Positions 42,274-51,415 are shown, counted from the stretch's first letter. The stretch is 64,000 nt of DNA from Oscillospiraceae bacterium CM (GCA_022870705.1 CP072107.1:1548501-1612500); one strand, 5' to 3'. Program-made: numbers and translations. Notes: a model not told the origin generated them from the letters alone.

Positions 42274-43089
42274 ATGAAAGTGACAAAAATCCTGGCAGTC
42301 ATTCTGGCGCTCGGCACGCTTTTCACACTCGCGGCCTGCGGCACCGGTAAAACAGCGCAGACGAACGCAGGCGTCAAGCTCAAGGTTTTGGATACGGCTT
42401 ATGTTTCGGAGGATTACGCCATCTGCGTTGCCAAGGAGAACACCGACCTGCTCTTTAAGATCAATACGGCGCTCGGCGAGCTGATTGACAACGGCACGGT
42501 GAAAAAAATCGTGGACAATTATATCAGCAACGTTCCCGACAACCTGACCTTCCAGCAGAACACCGACGGCATGCCTGTTTTGAAAATGGCGACAAACGCC
42601 ACCTTCCCGCCGTATGAGTTTATGCAAGACAACAAAATCGTCGGTATCGACGCCGATATCGCCGCCGCCATCGCTGACAAGCTCGGCATGAAGCTCGTGA
42701 TTCAGGATATGGAATTTGATTCGATCATCTCGTCTGTTGCCACCGGCAAGTCTGACATCGGCATGGCTGGTTTGACCGTGACGCCCGACCGTGAGGAAAG
42801 CGTCGCGTTCTCCCTATCATACGCCACGGGCGTCCAGTCCATCATCGTCCCTGAAAACTCCCCCATTACGTCCGTTGACGCCCTCGCGGCCGACGGCGCG
42901 ACATATACCATCGGCGTTCAGCAGAACACGACGGGTGACCTCTACGCCACCGATCAATTCGGTGCTGAGCGCGTGCGCCAGTATAACAGCGGCGCTGATG
43001 CCGTTTCTGCCCTTGTCACCGGCAAAATCGATTGCGTCATCATCGACAACGAGCCCGCCAAGGCCTTTGTTGCGGCTAATAATAAATAA
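42274..43089 (+). CDS. amino-acid ABC transporter substrate-binding lipoprotein, apparently circularly permuted
   Basis: A 271-residue family 3 (polar amino acid) binding protein with a lipoprotein signal (cysteine after LFTLAA, residue 22). The order of parts is unusual. Residues about 35-84 (VLDTAYVSEDYAICVAKENT, then LLFKINTALGELIDNGTVKK) match what is normally the C-terminal segment of such proteins. Residues about 100-271 then give the normal N-terminal part (MATNATFPPYEF, IVGIDADIAAAIADKLG, FDSIISSVATGKSDIGMAGL) and the second lobe, ending at IIDNEPAKAFVAANNK, exactly where the moved segment would usually continue. The frame is intact and the permease and ATPase follow, so it looks functional. 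GGAGG lies ten bases before the ATG. Confidence 0.9.
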   Translation: MKVTKILAVILALGTLFTLAACGTGKTAQTNAGVKLKVLDTAYVSEDYAICVAKENTDLLFKINTALGELIDNGTVKKIVDNYISNVPDNLTFQQNTDGMPVLKMATNATFPPYEFMQDNKIVGIDADIAAAIADKLGMKLVIQDMEFDSIISSVATGKSDIGMAGLTVTPDREESVAFSLSYATGVQSIIVPENSPITSVDALAADGATYTIGVQQNTTGDLYATDQFGAERVRQYNSGADAVSALVTGKIDCVIIDNEPAKAFVAANNK

Positions 43090-43102
43090 TTGACGTCATT
43101 GA

Positions 43103-43137
43103 GCGGAATAGGGACGGTGAACCGTGTCCTATTCCGC
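43103..43137 (+). promoter_or_regulatory. intercistronic hairpin between binding protein and permease
   Basis: GCGGAATAGG...CCTATTCCGC with an inner ACGG/CCGT pair and no U tract. Such hairpins often stabilise the upstream binding-protein message so that it exceeds permease message. Confidence 0.65.
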
Positions 43138-43161
43138 TTCATTTCTAAGGAGGACGAGGCT

Positions 43162-43890
43162 TTGTCCGCTTGGCTTGACAGCGTGAAGGCTGACTTTTAC
43201 TTAAACTTCATCAAGGAAAACAGATGGCAGCTGATGGCTAAAGGCCTTGTCGTCACATTGGAAATCACATTCGGCGCGCTTGTTTTGGGAATTGTGATCG
43301 GCATTGTGATCTCGATCATCCGCGCCACGCACGACAAGACGATTGAGACGATGCGCCCCAGCCTTGGCAAAGCAGCACTCAAATTGTTCAACGCCGTCAG
43401 TAAAATTTATCTGACGCTCTTTCGCGGGACGCCCGTTGTCGTTCAACTGCTGATTTTCTATTTCATTATTTTTTCAGCATCCGACAATGGTGTTATGATC
43501 GCAATTTTGACATTCGGCATTAATTCCGGCGCCTACGTTGCGGAGATTTTCCGCGGCGGTATCATGTCTATTGACCGCGGCCAGATGGAGGCCGGGCGCA
43601 GCCTCGGCTTTAACTACGTTCAGACGATGTGGCACATTATTATTCCGCAGGCCTTTAAAAATGTTTTGCCGCCGCTGGCGAGCGAATTTATCACGCTGCT
43701 GAAAGAGACGTCGGTTGCCGGTTATATCGCCATCCGCGATATCACAAAGGCCGCCATCACCATTCGCGGCGCGACGTATTCTCCGTTCATGCCACTTATT
43801 GCCCTGGCGCTTATCTATCTCATCCTCGTTATGTTCTTTACATGGCTTGTCGGCATTCTGGAAAGGAGGCTTCGCAGCAGTGATCACTGA
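43162..43890 (+). CDS. polar amino-acid ABC transporter permease
   Basis: A 242-residue inner-membrane permease of the HisM/GlnP family. Membrane helices begin around residues 25-55, 90-115, 119-135 and 190-230. The family motif for ATPase contact is [26 protein letters not shown] (split as [16 protein letters not shown] and IIIPQAFKN, about 142-167). [17 protein letters not shown] is also typical. The start is a TTG at 43162 with AAGGAGG eight bases upstream; a longer frame to 43090 would swallow the hairpin. It overlaps the ATPase gene by 11 nt. Confidence 0.93.
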   Translation: MSAWLDSVKADFYLNFIKENRWQLMAKGLVVTLEITFGALVLGIVIGIVISIIRATHDKTIETMRPSLGKAALKLFNAVSKIYLTLFRGTPVVVQLLIFYFIIFSASDNGVMIAILTFGINSGAYVAEIFRGGIMSIDRGQMEAGRSLGFNYVQTMWHIIIPQAFKNVLPPLASEFITLLKETSVAGYIAIRDITKAAITIRGATYSPFMPLIALALIYLILVMFFTWLVGILERRLRSSDH

Positions 43891-44623
43891 ACCGATCATC
43901 AAGGTTGAAGGCCTTCAAAAATATTTCAAGGGCGGGGACATCAAAGCCCTCGACGGCATCAGTGCCGAGGTCAGGCGCGGCGAGGTCGTCGTCGTCATTG
44001 GCCCGTCCGGCAGCGGTAAATCGACCTTTTTGCGCTGTCTGAATCTTTTAGAGGTGCCAACAGGCGGTACGATTTTCTTTGAGGGTACCGACATCACCGA
44101 CCATAAAACGGATATCAACCGCCACCGCCGGAAAATGGGGATGGTGTTTCAGCATTTTAATCTCTTCCCGCATATGACCGTTTTAAAAAACATGACGCTC
44201 GCGCCGATCACGCTGCTGAAAAAACCAAAGGCTGAAGCGGACGCACAGGCGCTGGCGCTTTTACGCCGCGTTGGGCTGGAGGACAGAGCTCTGGCATATC
44301 CCGACCAGCTCTCCGGCGGCCAGAAGCAGCGCATCGCCATTGTCCGCGCCTTGTGCATGGATCCGGACGTCATGCTGTTTGACGAGCCAACGAGCGCCTT
44401 AGACCCCGAAATGGTCGGCGAGGTGCTCGACGTGATGAAGGGCTTAGCGCGCGAGGGGATGACCATGGTCGTCGTCACGCATGAGATGGGTTTTGCCCGC
44501 GAGGTCTCATCACGTGTTATTTTTATGGACGGCGGTAAAATTGTTGAGGAGAATACGCCGGAGGTTCTTTTCAGCAACCCGGAGAGCGAGCGCCTGAAGG
44601 CTTTTCTGGCAAAGGTCCTATAA
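43880..44623 (+). CDS. polar amino-acid ABC transporter ATPase
   Basis: A 247-residue GlnQ/HisP-type ATPase. Walker [16 protein letters not shown] near 40-54, Q-loop [14 protein letters not shown] near 90-103, signature [17 protein letters not shown] near 143-159, Walker [18 protein letters not shown] near 164-180, and the switch histidine in [10 protein letters not shown] near 199-208. The start is a GTG at 43880 with AAAGGAGG upstream, inside the permease gene. The substrate is probably a polar amino acid; which one cannot be read. Confidence 0.95.
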   Translation: MITEPIIKVEGLQKYFKGGDIKALDGISAEVRRGEVVVVIGPSGSGKSTFLRCLNLLEVPTGGTIFFEGTDITDHKTDINRHRRKMGMVFQHFNLFPHMTVLKNMTLAPITLLKKPKAEADAQALALLRRVGLEDRALAYPDQLSGGQKQRIAIVRALCMDPDVMLFDEPTSALDPEMVGEVLDVMKGLAREGMTMVVVTHEMGFAREVSSRVIFMDGGKIVEENTPEVLFSNPESERLKAFLAKVL

Positions 44624-44636
44624 GAGCAAGACAAAT

Positions 44637-44677
44637 AAAAGCCCGGCCGTCGCATGTTGCGGCGGCCGGGCTTTTTT
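44637..44677. terminator. bidirectional terminator after the ABC transporter
   Basis: AAAAGCCCGGCCG...CGGCCGGGCTTTTTT; serves both the ABC operon and the convergent GerMN gene. Confidence 0.92.
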
Positions 44678-44685
44678 GCGTCGTC

Positions 44686-45765
44686 TTATTTATAGGGCAC
44701 GGCACTGTCCGGGTCAACGGGGAGAAGGTCGCCCTTGTTATACAGGAAATGGCCGGACTCATACGGCCCGCCATTGATTGTAACGGCAACCTTGTCAGTT
44801 TGGAAGTAGCTGCCGACGGTGTCGGCTACACTGGCAAGGATGAGCCCCTCAAGCGTTGAACCGGCGTTCATCCCGGTTATAAATGTTTTGGAAAAGTCAA
44901 TGGTGGCAACACCGGTTGCCGGGTCAAACGTCAGGCTTTTAATGGCGGCATCTGTAGACATGACGGGCGTGAGGCTGCTGCCGGTCGGGACGTGCTTGAA
45001 TTCGTACTCAAGCTTGGTTTTGATATCATCTCCCGTCTGCAGCGAGATGCTTTTATCGACATATTTGACCTTTTCACCTGCAAAATCAGGATAATAAACA
45101 CGCAGGTTGACTGTCAGCGGGCTGCCCGTTTCAACCGACTTCAAAGCGCTCGTAATGGGGTTTGCGGGGTCACTGTTTGATATAAATTCACGTTTAATCA
45201 GGCCAATATCACGGGCGTAATACTCTTTTACGGTCGTATCGGCGCTCTTTGTCGTCACTTCGACGGCCTTGAACGTGCCGTAAGGCACCGTGACGGATAG
45301 ATCCGTTGCTGTTATGGCGCGCGTGTCGCCGTCCGGCAGCGTCCAGGACGTGCCGGGAATAATCGGCTCCATCAGAATCGTTTCATCCATCTCCCGCTTG
45401 TCGGTATAGTCATAGCGGTAGTACGTCTCCCCCTGCGAGAAAACTTTCTTCAAAGCGCCGTCATCAATAAGATAGACGGCGACGGACTCTGTCCCACCGT
45501 TATTCGTCCGAACCTGATAGGCGCCGTTATTGACATAATCAACCCACGATTCAAAGCCCGCGTATTCGTTGCCCGTCCCTTCATATGTCATATGAACATT
45601 TGATGTGAAGGGAAAATAGTCCTTAACCGTTGCGTCTGACGTTGAGGGTGAGGGCGAGGCTGTGCCGGTCGGCGTGGGCTGGCCCTTTTTACCGAAGGGC
45701 AGGCAGCCGGCCGCCGTGATGACAAGTGCCATAATGAGGAGCGCTGCTGCAATTTTTTTCATCAT
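44686..45765 (-). CDS. GerMN-domain lipoprotein
   Basis: A 359-residue lipoprotein: signal peptide with lipobox (LVITAAGC, Cys near 21), a Pro/Thr/Ser linker, a middle beta-rich domain (about 50-215) and a C-terminal GerMN domain (VNLRVYYPDFAGEKVKYVDK, ATIDFSKTFITGMNAGSTLE, QTDKVAVTINGGPYES). In spore formers GerM forms part of the basal platform of the SpoIIIA-IIQ channel, so a link to sporulation is possible, but GerMN domains also occur in vegetative lipoproteins. Confidence 0.88.
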   Translation of the reverse strand: MMKKIAAALLIMALVITAAGCLPFGKKGQPTPTGTASPSPSTSDATVKDYFPFTSNVHMTYEGTGNEYAGFESWVDYVNNGAYQVRTNNGGTESVAVYLIDDGALKKVFSQGETYYRYDYTDKREMDETILMEPIIPGTSWTLPDGDTRAITATDLSVTVPYGTFKAVEVTTKSADTTVKEYYARDIGLIKREFISNSDPANPITSALKSVETGSPLTVNLRVYYPDFAGEKVKYVDKSISLQTGDDIKTKLEYEFKHVPTGSSLTPVMSTDAAIKSLTFDPATGVATIDFSKTFITGMNAGSTLEGLILASVADTVGSYFQTDKVAVTINGGPYESGHFLYNKGDLLPVDPDSAVPYK

Positions 45766-45877
45766 AATCCTCCGTTTTGTTGATATTCATCCATGAATTC
45801 ACTGTCTAATTTATACAGGATGAGTTTTTGCATTTTTGAGGCAAAATAACACCAAACTTCAAACAACGAGGGGACAT

Positions 45878-47311
45878 ATGGAAAAGAAACGAAAAGGCAT
45901 ATCCGCCGGGCATCTGACGATGCTGGCGCTTGGGACGGTCATCGGGGGATCGTTCTTTTTAGGGTCTTCTGTCGCCATCAACGCCGCAGGCCCGTCAATT
46001 ATTCTGTCATATATATTCGGCGGGGTACTCGTCTATTACATTCTCTATGCTTTGTCGGAGATGACGGTTGCCTACCCGGATTACGGCGGCTTTAAAACAT
46101 TTGCCACGAAAGCCTTTGGCGAGCGGACGGGTTTTGTTGTCGGCTGGATTTATTGGACGGGTATGGCCCTTGGTATGTCCAGCGAAGCAACAGCCGCCGC
46201 CATTTTGCTGCGCCAGTGGGTACCGAGCCTGCCGATTTCACTGTTGGGCGGCGGGATCATTGTGCTTGTCACACTCGTTAATCTGATCGGGGCGGTGCGC
46301 CTGTCTAAGCTCGAGAGCGGACTTGCCGGGATTAAGGTCGCGGCTGTCGCCGTGTTTATTCTGATGGCACTGCTGCTCGTCACCGGCGTTCTTTTTGGCA
46401 GGCCAGCTGTCGGGATCGGGGCTGTCGCGAACGAGCCGTTTGCCCCCGGGGGGCTCGGCGGCCTTTTGGGCAGCATGCTCATCGTGATGTTTTCTTACAG
46501 CGGATTTGAGGTTATTGCCCTTGCCGGAGGCGATGTCACGGATATTCACAAAACAATCCCGCGGGCAATTCGGTATACGGTTTTAAGCCTTGTAAGTCTC
46601 TTTATCCTATATATCGCCTTTCTCCTGCCGCTCATCCCGACGGCGCAGCTGAACGAAAATACGAGTGCCATCGTCCAATCGCTCAGTAGCCACGGCATCG
46701 GCTGGATCGGCACCGTCATCACCGCCGTCGTCATTTCAGCCATTATCTCAACCATGATGGCTACCATTTACGGCCTAGGGCGGATGATGCGCTCGCTCAC
46801 CGATGACGGGCACGCCCCGCACTGGCTGAAGGATGAGACGCCTGTGCCGTTTCGCGGTATCCTCGCGACCGGTGTGGGAATGCTTTTGGCTTTGGGTCTG
46901 GGCCTGTTGTTCCCGCGCGTTTACCTCTTCCTTTTAAGTTCCGGCGGGTTTGCCATCTTGTTCGTCTACGCGGCAATTATGGCCTCCCACCTGCGCTTGC
47001 GTCGCCGATTCGGCTGCCCCCCGGACGGCAGATGCCAGCTGCGCGGCTTTCCCTTCACGTCCGGCTTTGTTCTGGCGGCGCTCATCGTCGCCATCCTCTG
47101 CATGCCGTTTGTCAAAGGGCAAAGCGACGGCCTCATCGTCGGCCTTCTTTTCGTCGTCTTCTTTGAGGCGTGTTATTCGTTTTTAAAATTTTATCGCCGC
47201 CACGGCCGCTACAAGGTCATTGTTCCGCCCTTTCAAAAAACCGGGCTCTCGGCTGAGTTTTCTGAGGAGCTTGCCGACATGGACAAAAAAGACGACGGCG
47301 ACAAGAAATAG
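45878..47311 (+). CDS. APC-family amino-acid permease
   Basis: A 477-residue transporter with about 12 helices. The first helix has the APC substrate-binding signature LGTVIGGSFFLGSS (about 18-31); YALSEMTVAYPDYGGFKTFA near 58-77 and FSYSGFEVIALAGGDVTDIH near 208-227 are typical. Cationic or neutral amino acids are likely substrates (inference). The ATG at 45878 has GAGGGG four bases upstream. The C-terminal tail is cytoplasmic, basic then acidic (MDKKDDGDKK). Confidence 0.92.
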   Translation: MEKKRKGISAGHLTMLALGTVIGGSFFLGSSVAINAAGPSIILSYIFGGVLVYYILYALSEMTVAYPDYGGFKTFATKAFGERTGFVVGWIYWTGMALGMSSEATAAAILLRQWVPSLPISLLGGGIIVLVTLVNLIGAVRLSKLESGLAGIKVAAVAVFILMALLLVTGVLFGRPAVGIGAVANEPFAPGGLGGLLGSMLIVMFSYSGFEVIALAGGDVTDIHKTIPRAIRYTVLSLVSLFILYIAFLLPLIPTAQLNENTSAIVQSLSSHGIGWIGTVITAVVISAIISTMMATIYGLGRMMRSLTDDGHAPHWLKDETPVPFRGILATGVGMLLALGLGLLFPRVYLFLLSSGGFAILFVYAAIMASHLRLRRRFGCPPDGRCQLRGFPFTSGFVLAALIVAILCMPFVKGQSDGLIVGLLFVVFFEACYSFLKFYRRHGRYKVIVPPFQKTGLSAEFSEELADMDKKDDGDKK

Positions 47312-47312
47312 G

Positions 47313-48683
47313 TTACCGGCCGAGCGCCCGGGCGACCTTCATCATGACGGCACATTCGATGCGTTTTTTGAAAAGGCGGCAGCCGTCCTCGTAAACGCCT
47401 TCAATCGACCCAGACGCATGATAGGCGTTGGCCGCGCAGCCGCCGGAGCAGTAAAGCCGCGCCCAGCAAGCCTGGCACGCCTCGCGCGTATAGGCGTTGC
47501 AGCGCGCGAAGGCTTCGCGCTTTTGGTCATTTTTGATACCGCGCCAAATGTCGCCCAAAACGTAATCCTTATCGCCGACAAACTGGTGGCAGGGGTAAAG
47601 CGTGCCTTCCGGCGTGACGGCGGCGTATTCCGTTCCGGCACCGCAGCCCGAAATGCGCTTATATATGCACGGCCCGCCGTTTAAGTCCAGAAGGAAATGA
47701 TAAAACGTAAAGCCGCAGCCTTCTTGATCCCGCCGGAGCATCTCGTACGCGAGCGCCTCGTATTGCTCGAGAAGTACGGGCATATCATTCTCCGTCAGAG
47801 CGATGGCGTCCTCCTGCTTTGAGACGACAGGCTCCATGGACAGTTCCGAAAAGCCGAGGTTCGCCATGTGCAGAATATCTTTCGTGAAATCTGTATTGTC
47901 ATGCGTGAACGTGCCACGGATATAGTAATTTTTGTTGCCGCGCTCCTTGACGAAGCGCTGAAATTTCGGCACAACGGTGTCATAGCTGCCGCCGCCGTCC
48001 GGGCTCTTGCGGAAGCGGTCGTGCGTCTCTTTTCGGCCGTCTAGGCTTAAAACAACATTGTGCATCTCCCTGTTGCAGAAGTCGATGACATCGTCGTCAA
48101 TCAAAACACCATTTGTCGTCAGCGTAAAGCGAAAGTTTTTCCCCGCGACTTGTTCAAGGCTGCGGGCGTAGGCGACAATTTGCTTGACGACGTCCCAGTT
48201 CAAAAGCGGCTCGCCGCCAAAGAAGTCAACCTCCAAATTGCGCCGCGCCCCAGACTGTTCCACCAGAAAGTCGATCGCCCGTTTGCCGACGTTAAAATTC
48301 ATGAGCGCACTTGCGCCGTGATAGCGCCCCGCTCCGGCGAAGCAGTAGGCACAGGCGAGGTTGCACGCGTGCGATACGTGCAGGCACAAAGCTTTGATAA
48401 CACTTTTTTTCGTTGTCAGGTTTTCGGCTAGTGCCTTGTATGTATCCGGCGAAAAAAGCTTGCCCGCGTTTTTGAGCGCGTCGACAGCTGACAGCGCCTC
48501 CAAAACATCTGCCTTTGTCGTGTCTCCCGTGTATTTGTCACACAGGGTGCTGACGAGGTCTTCCCTATTTGCTGTTTCATAAAGGCCGATGAGGTCATAG
48601 ACGAGCGCGTCGACAACGTGGACGGCACCACTGTATACGTCGATAACGATATTATAGCCGTTGAGCTGAAATTGATGAATCAT
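47313..48683 (-). CDS. scfB: SCIFF peptide thioether maturase (radical SAM, SPASM domain)
   Basis: Radical SAM enzyme of 456 residues that forms Cys-to-Thr/other thioether links in the SCIFF peptide. An N-terminal peptide-binding (RRE-like) domain occupies about 1-85. The radical SAM site is CNLACAYCFAG near 107-117, then DFFGGEPLLNW near 150. The C-terminal SPASM region has cysteines in ISGCGAGTEYAAV, TLYPCHQFVGD and EACQACWARLYCSGGCAANAYH. The precursor peptide gene lies just upstream with an attenuator-like hairpin between them. Confidence 0.96.
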   Translation of the reverse strand: MIHQFQLNGYNIVIDVYSGAVHVVDALVYDLIGLYETANREDLVSTLCDKYTGDTTKADVLEALSAVDALKNAGKLFSPDTYKALAENLTTKKSVIKALCLHVSHACNLACAYCFAGAGRYHGASALMNFNVGKRAIDFLVEQSGARRNLEVDFFGGEPLLNWDVVKQIVAYARSLEQVAGKNFRFTLTTNGVLIDDDVIDFCNREMHNVVLSLDGRKETHDRFRKSPDGGGSYDTVVPKFQRFVKERGNKNYYIRGTFTHDNTDFTKDILHMANLGFSELSMEPVVSKQEDAIALTENDMPVLLEQYEALAYEMLRRDQEGCGFTFYHFLLDLNGGPCIYKRISGCGAGTEYAAVTPEGTLYPCHQFVGDKDYVLGDIWRGIKNDQKREAFARCNAYTREACQACWARLYCSGGCAANAYHASGSIEGVYEDGCRLFKKRIECAVMMKVARALGR

Positions 48684-48706
48684 GTGAACTCCGAATATTT
48701 ATCTGA

Positions 48707-48757
48707 TAAAAACGCAATGCCGTTTATCTCCGAAAGGCGAAAAACGGCAGCATTTTT
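48707..48757 (-). terminator. attenuator/terminator between scfA and scfB
   Basis: Minus strand GCCGTTT...AAACGGC stem followed by ATTGCGTTTTT. It would let the short precursor be transcribed more than the enzyme. Confidence 0.6.
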
Positions 48758-48771
48758 GTTTATGGACGCGT

Positions 48772-48921
48772 TTAGTTCCTGTCGCTGTTTTCACACGGCT
48801 GATTGGCAACGCCGCAGGAGGTTTTACAGGCCGACTGGCAAGACGTCTGGCACTCGCCGCAACCGCCGCTCACGGCGCTTTCAACGAGGTCACGCGTTTC
48901 AATGGTGATAATTCTTTCCAT
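48772..48921 (-). CDS. scfA: SCIFF peptide precursor (six cysteines in forty-five)
   Basis: A 49-residue ribosomal peptide: it begins MERIITIETRDLVESAVSGG and continues with the cysteine-rich part CGECQTSCQSACKTSC then GVANQPCENSDRN. Cysteines at residues 21, 24, 28, 32, 36 and 43 give exactly six. SCIFF is nearly universal in Clostridia; its mature role is unknown, with redox or signalling proposals. GGGGAG lies eight bases before the ATG. The maturase ScfB is next downstream. Confidence 0.97.
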   Translation of the reverse strand: MERIITIETRDLVESAVSGGCGECQTSCQSACKTSCGVANQPCENSDRN

Positions 48922-49082
48922 GATACATTCTCCCCACTAAGATTTTCTTTAAATACCATAACATTTTTTCCCCATCCTGTCAACGGCGAGGTCAAAAAGG
49001 AGGCCCCGCCGAAAAGGCAGGGCCAAGTGAAGATAACATCCTTGATTTGCTGATACAATCATATCAGATTCGACGTTTTCCG

Positions 49083-50522
49083 TCAAAGGCAAGTGCTGGG
49101 AATCTCAAGGCAGCAGAGGCGTTCCGGCGCGCTGCCGCGCGTGCTTTTTAAGCTGACGCCGCTTTTTAGAAGATATTGGAGCCGACGGACAGCGTCTATA
49201 CCGATCTTCTCCCCGGGGACAAGAATCGGAACACCCGGCGGGTACGCCCAGACGTACTCGAGGCAAACCGCCCCGGCAGCGGCTTCGAGTGGGATAAAGG
49301 CGCCCGTTTTATCCTCGGCCTCGCGGGTGGACAGGACGCGCTCCGGCAGCGTGAAGGCGGCGGGGGCAGCAATTGGCGCCTGCTGTGTTTCAAGCTCGCG
49401 GTCGATCTCCAGTAGCGCTCCTGCGAAAATCTCAAACGACTCACGGCTGTCGCAGACGCTCGTCATGGCGAGCACACCACCGGGATATGCCATCTCCAGT
49501 TCGATTCGATACTTGTCACGCAAAATAGCAAAAAGAGACGGGCCGGTGAGCGCTGTCCCGCGCGTGGACACAACGATTTTGCCGGGGTCAAACACGAAAA
49601 AGGCGGCGTGTGCTGAGAGCGCGTCGCGCCCGTGACAGACGACGGCGAGCTTTTTTAGATCTTTGACCGCCGCGTCAAACGCCCGGAGATTGGCGGCATA
49701 AGCTTCAAAAAGCGCTTGTCGCTGCGCTGCCATCTCCCGGATACTGAAGTCAATGGAGGACAGCAGGACATACGACGGGCTCGACGTCTGAAAGACGGCG
49801 AGGGCGCGCCGGAGCCGCTGCGCGTCAACGCGCGTTCCGGTGCGGCATAAAAGCGCCCCCGGCGTCAGCGCGAAAAGCGTTTTGTGCAGGCTCATCACAA
49901 CGAGGTCGGCCCCAGACGCCACGGCATTATCGGGAAACGCCTCGTGAAAGCCGAGATGCGCGCCGTGGGCCGCGTCAACAAGCACAGGGACAAAATGGCG
50001 ATGTGCCGTTTCGACAATTGCCGGAAGGTCACTGACGACGCCCTCGTACGTCGGCGACGTGACGATGACGAGCGATGCCAAGGGGTATTGTTGAAGGGCC
50101 TCTTCAACCTGTTCCGGCCGGATGCTGCCGAAGAGGCCCGTTACGTCGTCCGTCTCCGGCAGGAGGAAGACAGGGCTTATATCGTTTAAATCAAGGGCGT
50201 TATAAACAGACTGATGGCAGTTGCGCGCCATTATCACCGTGCCGCCAGCCCGGACGGCGGCGCGCACAGCGGCAAGAATGCCGCCGGTCGCGCCGTTCAC
50301 AAGCAAAAACGCCTCGTCGGCGCCGTAGAGCGCTGCGGCTGTGTCGGCCGTGTCTTTTAAGACGCCGGTCATATCCTGCAAATTGTCAAAGCCGGTGATT
50401 TCCGTGATGTCAAGGCTATACGGCAGTTTATCACCCAGCAGCTTCGTGTTTCTTTTGTGGCCCGGCATATGCAGCGGCACAGCGCCATTTTTGTGATATT
50501 CAGAAAGCAACTCGTAGAGCAT
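49083..50522 (-). CDS. Orn/Lys/Arg decarboxylase family protein (fold-type I PLP enzyme)
   Basis: A 479-residue PLP enzyme. MPGHKRNTKLLGD near 18, EITGFDNLQDMTGVLKD near 41, VNGATGGILAAVRAAV near 77 and the PLP lysine in VVMSLHKTLFALTPGA near 210-225 are family marks, with VDAAHGAHLGFHEAFP near 182. The family includes lysine, arginine and ornithine decarboxylases of the Bacillus SpeA/YaaO type; polyamine synthesis is likely but the substrate is not fixed by the sequence. The ATG at 50522 has GGGGAGG six bases upstream. Confidence 0.9.
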   Translation of the reverse strand: MLYELLSEYHKNGAVPLHMPGHKRNTKLLGDKLPYSLDITEITGFDNLQDMTGVLKDTADTAAALYGADEAFLLVNGATGGILAAVRAAVRAGGTVIMARNCHQSVYNALDLNDISPVFLLPETDDVTGLFGSIRPEQVEEALQQYPLASLVIVTSPTYEGVVSDLPAIVETAHRHFVPVLVDAAHGAHLGFHEAFPDNAVASGADLVVMSLHKTLFALTPGALLCRTGTRVDAQRLRRALAVFQTSSPSYVLLSSIDFSIREMAAQRQALFEAYAANLRAFDAAVKDLKKLAVVCHGRDALSAHAAFFVFDPGKIVVSTRGTALTGPSLFAILRDKYRIELEMAYPGGVLAMTSVCDSRESFEIFAGALLEIDRELETQQAPIAAPAAFTLPERVLSTREAEDKTGAFIPLEAAAGAVCLEYVWAYPPGVPILVPGEKIGIDAVRRLQYLLKSGVSLKSTRGSAPERLCCLEIPSTCL

Positions 50523-50587
50523 TTGGCACCTCCCCGGCATATGCAGGATATGTTATTGCGGCAGCATTGTCAATCCATATTCAGAAC

Positions 50588-50611
50588 ACGGGCGGATATG
50601 GAATCCGCCAC
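50588..50611. repeat. REP-like palindrome, degenerate tail
   Basis: GGCGGATatggAATCCGCC, same stem as the copy at 22689, but followed by ACGAC instead of CCTAC. It lies between the decarboxylase and the first SDR gene. Confidence 0.65.
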
Positions 50612-50620
50612 GACCACCAG

Positions 50621-51415
50621 TCACACAGATAGCCATTTTTTCTGGGCACTTTGCCAGCGGGCGTACAACAGCTTGGCAATCAACGATCTGGGAACGAGCG
50701 CGCCGACGAAACGGAAAAACGTGTTGACGGGCCCCGGGATATAGAGTGAATCACCCTTCAAAACGCGCGTCAGCGTCCGACGCGTGATCTTTTCAAGCGC
50801 GTTTGTCGTCACGCCGCCCCAGAACCCCTGCGCCGCGATACCGGAAAGCGCCGCGTCCGTCGTCATCAGGCCGCCGGGACACAGCGTCAGTACCCGGACG
50901 CCGTACGGGCGCAGCTCCTGCCCGAGCGCCGTGGCAAAGTCACGCAGAAACGTTTTTGACGCGGCGTAGGTCGCTTTGAGCGGCATGGGGTAAAAGGCCG
51001 CGAGGCTGGAGACGAAGACGATGTAAAACGGCTTTGCCGGCGCGCGGCTGTCGAGCGCACGGCGGGTGACGCCCAGCGTCGCCTCCACGTTGAGGCGGAC
51101 GATCTGCAAAAGCTCTTCGGCCTGCCGCTCGTAAAAGCCGCCCTCAAAGTCGATGCCCGCCACGTTTAAAAGCATGTCTGGCTTTGCGCCTTCTGCCTCG
51201 GCAGCGCGGAAGAGCGCCTCAACATCTCCTGCGCGCGTCAAGTCGCATTGATGCGTTAAGACGCGGACGGGATAACGGCTTTGAATACCTTGCGCGATCA
51301 GCGCCAGACCGTCGCCGCTCAAATCCGTCAAGAAAAGGTCATAGCCTCTTTCGGCGCAGGCGTTGGCAAACGCCCGGCCTAGGCCGCCTGCGGCCCCCGT
51401 GATCAAAACTGTCAT
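50621..51415 (-). CDS. short-chain dehydrogenase/reductase
   Basis: Classical SDR of 264 residues: cofactor motif LITGAAGGLGRAFANA near 4-19, NVAGIDFEGG near 84, serine in VFVSSLAAFYPM near 132 and YxxxK in TYAASKTFLRDF near 148-159. The last 40 residues are hydrophobic and basic (PGPVNTFFRFVGALVPRSLI), suggesting membrane association as in lipid-acting SDRs. Substrate unknown. It overlaps the upstream SDR gene by 4 nt, so the two work together. Confidence 0.88.
   Translation of the reverse strand: MTVLITGAAGGLGRAFANACAERGYDLFLTDLSGDGLALIAQGIQSRYPVRVLTHQCDLTRAGDVEALFRAAEAEGAKPDMLLNVAGIDFEGGFYERQAEELLQIVRLNVEATLGVTRRALDSRAPAKPFYIVFVSSLAAFYPMPLKATYAASKTFLRDFATALGQELRPYGVRVLTLCPGGLMTTDAALSGIAAQGFWGGVTTNALEKITRRTLTRVLKGDSLYIPGPVNTFFRFVGALVPRSLIAKLLYARWQSAQKKWLSV

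Noticed and set aside
42274-43089. Reading the binding protein as a fusion of two different proteins
   Set aside because: The two parts together make one complete family 3 domain with nothing duplicated, so permutation explains it better than fusion.
48870-49058. 62-codon minus-strand frame overlapping the SCIFF precursor start
   Set aside because: It is in another frame over the precursor and its leader. The six-cysteine precursor explains the sequence.
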